Shown: positions 60,201 to 64,000 of the stretch, piece after piece | Layout: each line of letters begins with the position of its first letter | Numbering within the stretch: position 1 is the first letter of the stretch | Assembly: GCA_964551735.1 (NCBI GenBank) | Contig: CAZKEF010000020.1 | Location: 1-64,000, forward strand | Length of the DNA: 64,000 nt | Source of the DNA: DAOUAT01 sp964551735 | GTDB taxonomy: Bacteria; Chloroflexota; Anaerolineae; CG2-30-64-16 | Direction of reading: 5' to 3' | Translations under genes and position numbers: made by a program | Notes under the pieces: generated by a model | The model's database searches: none | Told to the model about the DNA's origin: nothing | Seen by the model: only the letters and a program-made list of their open reading frames with translations

Positions 60201-62993
60201 GGTGCTGAGCTGATAGGGCACCGGATCGGGGTCGTATTGGGTGTTGAAGTAGGCCTGGATGTCCGGGTCGGACTGATCCACCTTGACCAGGTAGTTGTAG
60301 CCGGTGGCCAGGCCGGTGAAGCTGTAGTCGCCGCTGGCGTTGCTCGCCGTGGTCGCCACCAGGGCATCACCGGCGTCAATCACGCCATCGTTGTTCGAAT
60401 CCTCGTAGAGCCACACGGTCACATTTGGGATGCCGGCGTCCGCGCCGTCGAAGACGCCGTCGTTGCCGACATCCTCGAAGACCTTGTCGCCGATCACACC
60501 CGCGCCGGTGGGCTTATAGCCGAAGTCGGCGGTCAAGTATTGCTGGTCGGTGGACAAGGTCACCGTGTGCCGGTTGTTGCAGCCGGCGCTGGGGCAGGCG
60601 CTATCGGGGTCGCCGGTCTGCGTCGTGCCGGGCAGCGCTGCGCCATTGTTAACCTCCACCACGTAGGTCCCCGCCACCAGGCCGGGGAAGAAGTAGTTGC
60701 CGTTCGCGTCGGTGGTCGTCGTCTGCAGCAAGGTCGTGCCGTCGCTGGCATAGAGCTTCACCGTCACGCCGGCGATGCCTTCCTCACCCGGATCCTGCGC
60801 GCCGTCACCGTCCCAGTCGCGCCAAACGGTGTCGCCGATCTTGCCGCCGGCCACCTGGACGCACGCCAGCGAGCCGGTGGTCAGGTTGATGCCGTTCTGA
60901 CTGGAGGTGTAAGCGTTGCAGTAGCTGCCGGGGGCAAGCGATGCGCTCACTTGCGCCTTAAAGCTGAGCAGCAGCTCGCTTCCCGCGTTGATCGCGCCGG
61001 GCACCGTGAACACCGGCCGGTTGGGGTCGGCCGCGTTCACCGTGGTGGTGGCCGTGACGTTGGCCCCGTTCACTGTGGCGTTGACCAGCGGGCCGACATA
61101 GGTGAAGCCGGCCGGCAGCAGCTCGGTGATCGCCACCGGGCTGCCCGTGGCGCCGGTGCCGATGTTGCGGATGCGGACGGTGTAAGTGACCTGGCCGCCG
61201 GGCGCCACCGCGGTCGGGGTCACGGTCTTGCCCTGATCCAGCAGCGGCAAGTTGCCCACCAGGGTGGTGTCGTTGGCGCAACTGCTGATGGTCTGGCCAC
61301 CCGGGTCGGTGGTGCCCACCGCGCAGACGCTGTTGGTGATCAGCCCGCCGCTCTTGGCCTGCACCGTCACCGTGGCCTCGAACATCTGACCCATCTTGAA
61401 GGGGCTGACGTTCCAGGTCAGGTACGGCAGGCTGACTGTTGACGGCGCGGGCACGGCGCTGATGAAGGTGGCGCCGCTGGGCAGGGTGTCCTTGACCTGC
61501 ACCGTGCTGAAGTTGTTGTTGCCCGCGTTGTACAGCTTGACCTTGTACTGGAAGTATTCGCCGACCTTGACCAGCTCCCGCGTGGCCGGCTTGCCCACGG
61601 CCAGGCAGCCGTCGAAGGTGACGCTGTTGGGGTCGTAGTAGCGCCAAATATGATCCTTGCCGCCGCTGTCGCCGCCCGCGTCGCCGCCGAAGGTGTCCAC
61701 GGTCCACTTGGGGCAGCCGGTATTGTCGAGGACCTGGGCGTAGTCGTTGATCCGCACCTTGATCCAGGCGTACTCCGGCCGGTTTTGGGTAAGCTGGCCG
61801 AAGGCCCAGCGCACTGCGTTGGGGGTGCCGTTCCCCTGGCCGGTGGTGGCCGGCAGCGGGTTCGCGGGGCTCAAGGCATAACCGGACCAGCTCGCATCGG
61901 TGCCGGAGACATAAGGCTGCACCGCGGGGTTGTTGCCGGGCGGGTCATCCGCGAAGAGGCTGCCATCGTACTTGATGCGCTGCCACGGGCCCACCGCTTG
62001 CGTCGCCTGGTCAATACAGTTCTTGCGGACCACGGGGTCGGTCGTCACGGGGGGCGGATCGCAGGCGTCGTAGATGCTCTTATCGAAGCCCCAGGCATAA
62101 CCGCTCTGCGGGCCGGCGACCACGTTCGCCAGGCCCCAGGGCGCGTAACCGCGACCGTTGGAATCCACGATCGGGCTGCCCGGGTAGCTGGGGTTCGTCG
62201 TGCCCGCGATGCCGAACGCCGCCATCTGCCACGCATCCCAGGCATTCAGGGGCTCCTTGAGGATCGTCCGAAAGCCAACGGCATCGCCACTGTTGTTCTT
62301 CAAGCTCGCCATCAGCGGCGCGGGATCCGTAGGGTAATAGCTGTTGAACGCAGTCTCCGGTTCAACGGAATAGAAGATGCCGGAGTCGCCGTAAACGCCG
62401 GGCAGGGTGCCCAGGTTGGTGTTCGCCGCGGTCACGATGGGGCTGGTCACGCCCAGGATGTTGGGACCGCGCGTGATGCCCACGAGGGACACGGTCGGCT
62501 CGCCGCCCGCGCCCACGGCCGGCATGCGCGCCTGCCCCTTGGCCGGCACCTTGTCCCAGTCGGTGATGCCGTCCGCGGGATTGCTGCCCGGGAGCAGGAA
62601 CGCGGCATCCAGCACCTGGAGGCCGTCCGGCACATAGAAGGTGGTGTAGCCGCCGACGCCGGTGGTGGTGCCTTCGTCCGGCACGATCTTGATGATGATG
62701 CCGAGCTCATCGGGCCCCAGCGGCGAGCTGGCGTCCTGGAGCAGCGGTGTGCCGGGCACCCAGCCGCCCGCGATACGCGCATCCAGCATGGCCTGGGTGT
62801 CCGGGTCGAAGAACACGTAGACGACGCTGGCGTTGAGGTTGTGGGCCTCGGCCGTGGGCACCGGCAGCCCCGCCACCTGCGGGAACAGGCTGATCAGCAG
62901 CGCCAGGATGGTGACGATGCCGGTCCAGGCCATGCGGCGCTGGAACGAACGCGCGCGACGGTCGCGCGCCCAGGGAGCAGCAGCACTCTTCAT
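48270..62993 (-). CDS. Giant secreted repeat protein with Kelch-like propeller and C39-like peptidase (4907 aa)
   Basis: Signal peptide about 1-50 (MAWTGIVTILALLISLFP). N-terminal domain about 51-430 unknown; DUF11 pair to about 710; three SdrD-B domains (from about 714, GKIGDTVWRDW); DUF11. A six-blade Kelch-like block lies at about 1265-1525 with repeated FWRYN..NTW and GGSLTTDG phrases. Seven SdrD-B domains follow (about 1695-2378). A C39-like cysteine peptidase sits at about 2795-2985: C2818 in FFCGPVAAANSLWW, H2956 in GGHYVTVAGVD, D2974 in FSDPYRD. Nine DUF11-like repeats of about 160 residues (about 3118-4580, IGVAKRV...NNGDGTY) are linked by Asp-rich DPDPDGD stretches. The C-terminal SdrD-B/FN3-like module ends RVFLPLLLR. 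GAGGGGGAT precedes the ATG. Confidence 0.85.
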   Translation of the reverse strand: MKSAAAPWARDRRARSFQRRMAWTGIVTILALLISLFPQVAGLPVPTAEAHNLNASVVYVFFDPDTQAMLDARIAGGWVPGTPLLQDASSPLGPDELGIIIKIVPDEGTTTGVGGYTTFYVPDGLQVLDAAFLLPGSNPADGITDWDKVPAKGQARMPAVGAGGEPTVSLVGITRGPNILGVTSPIVTAANTNLGTLPGVYGDSGIFYSVEPETAFNSYYPTDPAPLMASLKNNSGDAVGFRTILKEPLNAWDAWQMAAFGIAGTTNPSYPGSPIVDSNGRGYAPWGLANVVAGPQSGYAWGFDKSIYDACDPPPVTTDPVVRKNCIDQATQAVGPWQRIKYDGSLFADDPPGNNPAVQPYVSGTDASWSGYALSPANPLPATTGQGNGTPNAVRWAFGQLTQNRPEYAWIKVRINDYAQVLDNTGCPKWTVDTFGGDAGGDSGGKDHIWRYYDPNSVTFDGCLAVGKPATRELVKVGEYFQYKVKLYNAGNNNFSTVQVKDTLPSGATFISAVPAPSTVSLPYLTWNVSPFKMGQMFEATVTVQAKSGGLITNSVCAVGTTDPGGQTISSCANDTTLVGNLPLLDQGKTVTPTAVAPGGQVTYTVRIRNIGTGATGSPVAITELLPAGFTYVGPLVNATVNGANVTATTTVNAADPNRPVFTVPGAINAGSELLLSFKAQVSASLAPGSYCNAYTSSQNGINLTTGSLACVQVAGGKIGDTVWRDWDGDGAQDPGEEGIAGVTVKLYASDGTTLLQTTTTDANGNYFFPGLVAGTYVVEVNNGAALPGTTQTGDPDSACPSAGCNNRHTVTLSTDQQYLTADFGYKPTGAGVIGDKVFEDVGNDGVFDGADAGIPNVTVWLYEDSNNDGVIDAGDALVATTASNASGDYSFTGLATGYNYLVKVDQSDPDIQAYFNTQYDPDPVPYQLSTAEMTSSPNLTGSDLDNDFGFWKTAPGEIGDQVFIDNNGNGVYDAGDTPLAGITVTLYRDGEPFRTTVSGSDGAYLFDNLGPGSYTVEVDTADPDLPAGLFATVTQYEKTLAAGESYLTADFPFVSGLTKTASKTYAGTGETVQFTLKPFYPGTALLENVRVFDPLPTGTTYVSGSANAGGTYGAYSPLAAVPGQDIDGGPSGGVTLDTAMSVSTNFVNTGGSVNVTLNVKSSVAVSNVSPTDLVVDGGSATCTGPTPASANVPSGTTGSNFVWACTLTSAGEYIFTAAAEDATASYTWPEASSASVLSAATGGPNVVTWNLGSNQAGVPGETLTSGYAAGIYAFGGANKKWFSKYSITNNAWADKADPTNGIEKGGSLTTDGVGTLYALEGNSKIFYKYDINTNSWSTLPGTSDNVNEGGAVQYLKVGSTEYVFALLGNSNRFRRYTVGGTWANMANTPASVKKGGALTTDGTNLYAFQGDRKPGFWRYNVGANTWTTLTNAPANVGWGGSLTRIGNYIYAFRGDGKPDFWRYDITANSWSVMAKAPGNVADGGSLTTDGTYVYALQGKTKTFWRYNPATNTWATLASVNFTDSVGQGGALVYEPGSTPIGLFTTMTAVPSLVSTGNQITVKLTLESSTAVSNVAASTLTVTPTGGASCSAITGPTLLSANDDIVDINDPVVYQWICTVAAGTSPGSLTFSASGTGDGPTSFPTAQSRSVLVSPALTFQATVNAGAPIVIENAAVMAEIGGGFGTISSNTTGTATDGSIGDYVWADLDADGVQDGTEYGLAGVKVYVDSNNNGQWDAGEPYDVTDAAGLYRIYGLGAGTYTVRADPTTYPAGYLPTTASSLSVPLTAGQQYDAADFGLATGTGSIGDTVWLDANSNGALDGAEQGLPGITVELYDDVNGNGSLDAGDVLLAADVTDANGAYLFEGLPPGNYLAVVDETSTVTSPYDGNSYTLAGAMDPVFGTNVTSVTLSAGQAYLNADFPYNWGGSIGDYVWYDDNRNQVDDESPATPIEGATVLLYHDADNDGILDPEEYTPVAFMDTDASGQYLFQSLPPGNYLVDVYEDSITTDGNRDVVPTTPDVRVVALGPNQAYLDADFGYYEGAWVRGNVFHDDDRNELFDPSENGLAGITVTLTGTDKNGNPVSETTTTDANGHFIIIVPEGDYTLTYNTTQTTAAGYPDATTVTSFDFHAYPGEDWHPIFDFGVDYAGEVGDRVWNDANGDGNQDTGEPGLAGVTVNLYASDGVTWLAATVTDANGNYLFQGVPDGAYVVKVNPATVPAGFGQTYDNFGSQSDNTGQATVSGGGADLTADFGYRYVAGGGAALYTISGRVYSDANNNGNDDGEPGFANVDVTVACGAFGTFVVQTDSTGAWALAGIPENTVCTVLDADETDLPRTDYVATETPGTPITVTGNLSGLDFGYNQRPGSISGTVCLGDGDGQCVIGEPGISNVPVTLTWFGPDGILGTTDDQVFNTTTDANGDYSFGDLEPGLYQIVETNLTGYTSLADVDGGNPDIISPVLLPLGGTVTDRDFEDTRLGDVTVTKTLLAPLPGPATISDTVKFEIVVKNTGQSLLTTVPLWDYYSPACLENPVVTPGITAYIDNLQPSWTAIGGGGVFSAYIGPPSYGYVSPGATALYSGREAGIIRAGYVTATPWDEGLFAFRPTVTIDAFAAGPVTYDVVNQAGVNPVWMTIEIDTGVVGDRSDNTTYQHVPTTNPAGWHTVDAAAGLWQKWNDNQGDVTGNPLISLSAVAAAHPGLDVVRAYLRLGQGLSYYNGGTNTVAWVDKATLGGVTYDFVVAGGTAGTGTNPALGVLHWPNLGPLAPGEEHVVTVEYHANITDAMYWKEGGWEDYAAKGMPDFDQKQDQWFDPVTGKWFFCGPVAAANSLWWFDSKFEPNPVPPPVVNDGYPLVESYAVSPDEWDDHDPRNVQPFVTNLAALMLTNPAQGTNVVNMANGIQTYLTQKGLINDYTITVLPRPEFEWVESEVRRSEDVVLLLGFWQELPPDSGNWERVGGHYVTVAGVDSLNKKIAFSDPYRDAAEEGGLGRILPNPHPYLHPLQPPDEVHNNAKYLSHDVYAAFTPSPSPGGIWGPAGYAETCGDIESFAGQNAGDLPNGGTCQPAFPIFTEVEYAVAVSPTLTPTVTCDPTTNIAVVSGAEDEFGLMLPEAQAHAQVRIVEQPGIGVAKRVVTPVVNHGDGAYTVEYSIVVQNVGNTVLNSVQVTDSLAATFTGAVSWNVVAGSISATGGLTANTNFNGNTDKNLLIGTDSLASLAQGTITFKVKVTPGSKLGTYNNTAVGSGVSPLGAMVTDDSTDGVDTDPDTTGTTPADNPQPGDDNIPTPVSFTEAPAIGLAKAVDSVVNNGNGTYLVTFLLTVENFGDVVLNNLVITDDIVTQFAGLSPTGFAAANGTLTASGTWNGTAGSNILQAGQSLAVGATGTVKISFTVTPGFPRTVNNTAYTQGTSPAGANVTDQSTVGTDPDNDGGDPGNDNNNNPGDNSTPTPVTFAENPVIGVAKAVNGAVENLGGGQYRVTYLITVRNYGDVALSNIQVTDNLATTFTGATSWSVESVTSADFTVSGSYTGSTPNTGLLVGTDSLAVGASGTITLKVLVTPGANLGPYNNRAIAAGDSPAGTPVTDQSQNGTNPDPDGDNNPGNNSDLTPVSFTAITRIGVAKEVVLPVVNNGDGTYDVTYAIVVKNMGDTQLLGVQVTDNLNTTFGAGKHAVQSLTSATFTVNWPGYNGDTNLNLLAGTDTLNPGQSGTITLVVRVTPGTNLGPYNNTARGTGTSPGGVPAADNSQNGADPDPDGDGDPTNNNIPTPVSFTEAPAIGVAKRVMPPVVNNGDGAYTVEYSVLVQNVGNVVLHNVQVTDDLAATFAGATSWSVVAGSLSATGGLTVNSGFNGSTDKNLLTTTPANSLAKHAEGTITFKVKVTPGSNLGPYNNSATGSGVSPAGTTVTDVSQDGLDTDPDTGGTTPADNPNPGDDSDPTPVRFTEAPQIGLAKALKSSHNNGDGTFTVAYTLTVVNYGDVELRNLQVTDDLSATFSGASNFSVASVTSPAFSVNAGYTGSLPNINLLAGTDTLAVGAQGTIILTVVVTPGTNPGPYNNLATATAVSPAGTQVQDVSQNGLNPDPDGDGNPTNNTAETPVQFPERPVIGIAKTVSSVVNNGNGTHTVTYLLTVENLGDVNLSNVQVTDNLAVTFAPPATFVVNSLTSPAGHFTVNGSYNGGAVTQMLAAGNTLAVGAIKTLTVVVTVTPGTSAGPYNNSARADGVSPIGAFTYDISDNGVDPDPNGNGDPLDPDENDPTPVLFERPAIGAAKVVVGAPINNGDGTYDVTYSLVVENLGDVALTNVQLTDNLNTTFGPGKFVVQSKSATGLTVNGGYNGDTDVALLAASQTLNVGASATITLVVRVTPGSNLGPYNNQANASGTASGVTVTDPSDNGTNPDPDNDNNANEAGENDPTPVSFTENPVIGVAKRLVSSTNNGDGTFTVQYTIVVQNVGDVVLKNVQVTDDLALTFAGATSFSVVPGSLSATGLTANTGFNGTSNKNLLAGTDSLAALAEGAITFSVLVRPATSPATYNNLATGSGRSPADVLVTDVSTDGSDTDPDTGGTTPADNPNPGDDSVPTPVTVTQTPGIAIVKAGPAVSYAGATAVYTYTVTNTGNVRLGTVTVTDDVCGNATYVSGDTNGDTYLDLNETWLFTCSYVVQANDPDPLINIATARGVDPLGRPVSNTDDWTTDLVQFRIGDTVWVDVDNSGTPDPGEQGLYNVPVTITGTDIDNNPVNITAYTDINGKYLVPLAKPGSYTVTTPLTFNGFQLTSPGPSGYNITLTTAAPQNLDADFGYKPPTSVTVFNFGSAVADEGVTLWWEVFVPQGALAPSFDVYRAQQGETTWTKLTADEPVSPVTLGDDILDYTFTDISVQPGTTYLYKLVNPEDPEETYGPYTVVVSDKTKRVFLPLLLR

Positions 62994-63211
62994 AATGATC
63001 CCCCTCTAAACAGGCACAGGCTGGCCAAGCCGATAGCTCGCCAGCGACGGGTCGGTAACAACGAACGGACACAACAGGAAAACGGATTTTTCATGCAGCG
63101 GACACGATGTTATGTATACTTATCTTCTTGATCCAACTTTCACCGCGCTCGCGATAGTCAAGACGCTGGACACACAAAAAGGATATGCCCAAAACCGGGA
63201 GACTAGATTTT
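62994..63211. promoter_or_regulatory. Leader and presumed promoter region of the giant gene
   Basis: A 218-base gap. Near the ATG (minus strand) lies the ribosome site AGAGGGGGAT. An AT-rich patch around 63105-63130 (TATGTATACTTATC) is the likeliest promoter position, but no convincing -35/-10 pair with correct spacing was found. No gene is seen. Confidence 0.3.
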
Positions 63212-63475
63212 TTAATCCTGCACTGCGCCGGATTCACGCATCCACTCCACGCCCAGCAGCGTCAGGCCCGGCTCAGACAGCGCAGCCAGCAGGCCCAGCA
63301 ATTGCCCCTGGCCGGTGACTTCCAACCGGAACGACGTGATGGGGAGGCCATCCGCGTCGTAGGCGGTGGTCCAGGCCGACACGCCCGGCAGGGCCAGTTC
63401 CCCCGGCGCCAGGTGCGACGCTACACACACGCGGTAAGTCCGCGGCGTCTCGGTCGTGGTGATAGGCAAACGCAT
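63212..63475 (-). CDS. Small hypothetical protein
   Basis: An 87-residue protein, not recognised. Seen: MRLPITTTETPRTYRVCVASHLAPGEL, then DADGLPITSFRLEVTGQGQLLGLLAALSEPGLTLLGVEWMRES, predicted mixed alpha/beta with a single Cys. ATG 63475 follows AGGATG and is preferred to GTG 63484. It starts 12 bases after the stop of the receiver-like gene, so the two form a pair. It lies upstream of the giant gene on the same strand. Confidence 0.6.
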   Translation of the reverse strand: MRLPITTTETPRTYRVCVASHLAPGELALPGVSAWTTAYDADGLPITSFRLEVTGQGQLLGLLAALSEPGLTLLGVEWMRESGAVQD

Positions 63476-63487
63476 GGTGTTCACATC

Positions 63488-63892
63488 CTAACTGTTCGTT
63501 GCGCTTGAATTGGGGCTGCCCCCACTTGGGCAAGGCCCATCCCCCCTTGCCAGCAACTGCGCCACCGTGGCGCAAAGCTGCCCAACGTGGTACGGGTAGG
63601 GCAGCGTTTCCGCAAACCCAGGCCCCAGGGTCGCGCCGGTGTCGTCCCCCAACGCTAACAGCGGCGAAGATGATAACGCCCTGATCTGCGCCAGGGCAGC
63701 GCCCCCCTGGCGTTCCTGCCAGCCCGACCCGATGATGATCAAATCCGGCTGCAAGACACGCAATTGCAGCAGTGCGCTGGCCAGATTAACAGCCGAAAAC
63801 ACCCGCGCGCCCGCCTGGCTGAGAGTCATCTCCAGGAAGGTGCGGACATTGTGCCGCGGTTCAACGATCAGAATGCCCGGTCGCTTTTCCAT
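63488..63892 (-). CDS. Degenerate response-regulator receiver (pseudo-receiver)
   Basis: A 134-residue stand-alone receiver-like domain: GILIVEPRHNVRTFLEMTLSQAGARVFSAVNLASAL and LQPDLIIIGSGWQ, then LAQIRALSSSPLLALGDD. The phospho-acceptor Asp after LIII is Gly and the acidic pair near the N-terminus is reduced to one Glu (VEP). The Thr/Lys positions are also not conserved. It therefore probably does not accept phosphate and acts as a protein-interaction module. ATG 63892 (MEKRPG) is chosen over an in-frame start at 63955. It is followed closely by the small 87-residue gene. The last 45 bases of the window (63956-64000) hold nothing identifiable. Confidence 0.75.
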   Translation of the reverse strand: MEKRPGILIVEPRHNVRTFLEMTLSQAGARVFSAVNLASALLQLRVLQPDLIIIGSGWQERQGGAALAQIRALSSSPLLALGDDTGATLGPGFAETLPYPYHVGQLCATVAQLLARGDGPCPSGGSPNSSATNS

Positions 63893-64000
63893 GGTGATCC
63901 TGAATGGTGGACGGGTTGATGGCGTCGTAATAGAGGCAGAATGCGTCCAAGTCAAAAGTATACGCGAACCTTGCGGGGTGTTCTATGGGGAACGGCTGTG

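Overview
The window is a high-GC bacterial chromosome segment that most resembles an uncultured filamentous-type Chloroflexota (Anaerolineae/Caldilineae-like). This placement is an inference. It rests on very large DUF11/SdrD-B repeat proteins, Thr/Pro-rich SH3 lipoproteins, a GT39 protein with tandem C-terminal beta domains, a sulfide:quinone oxidoreductase-like/DUF1641/TusE/DsrE cluster, and dense intergenic hairpins made of short tandem words. No rRNA, tRNA, CRISPR array, phage or transposase gene was seen.

Layout. 1-2621: 5'-truncated ilvD (+) facing an aspartate/aromatic aminotransferase (-). 2851-6522 (-): an operon of a PocR-domain/HTH regulator, an SQR-like flavoprotein, a DUF1641 protein, a TusE/DsrC protein and a DsrE-family protein. 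It is probably controlled by a TTGCAT-N3-ATGCAA palindrome in the divergent promoter region. 6756-13160 (+): three related SH3 lipoproteins and a GT39 membrane glycosyltransferase. 13448-16150 (-): rlmN and a TPR/SEC-C protein. 16319-17114 (+): a small protein and an overlapping nucleotidyltransferase. 17208-20400 (+): a chlI/chlD-type metal chelatase gene with a textbook -1 frameshift site, then an EamA transporter. 20427-29593 (-): dtd, lactate dehydrogenase, a MoaD-MoaE fusion, moaC, a Cys-cluster protein, the tig-clpP-clpX operon and mutL.

29813-38279 (+): a self-contained fatty-acid/short-chain acyl-CoA operon of TetR, thiolase, 3-hydroxyacyl-CoA dehydrogenase, enoyl-CoA hydratase, two acyl-CoA dehydrogenases, EtfB and EtfA. 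It is driven by a perfect TTGACA-17-TATAAT promoter overlapping a palindrome. 38553-40514: a GNAT enzyme, two small genes and a two-S1-domain RNA-binding protein with its own consensus promoter and terminator. 40654-62993 (-): two giant secreted repeat proteins of 2517 and 4907 residues sharing a C-terminal module and an LP-type tail. The larger carries an embedded Kelch-like propeller and a C39-like cysteine peptidase. 63212-63892 (-): a small protein and a degenerate receiver domain.

The most unusual features are four. (1) Nearly every intergenic gap, and several linkers inside MutL, RlmN, GT39 and EamA, holds a hairpin built from a short tandem word followed by its inverse. The word differs from site to site. 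(2) A -1 frameshift module joins the I and D parts of the chelatase. (3) The 4907-residue adhesin-like protein carries an internal peptidase and propeller. (4) The 2517-residue gene contains a near-identical 1677-bp-period segmental duplication.
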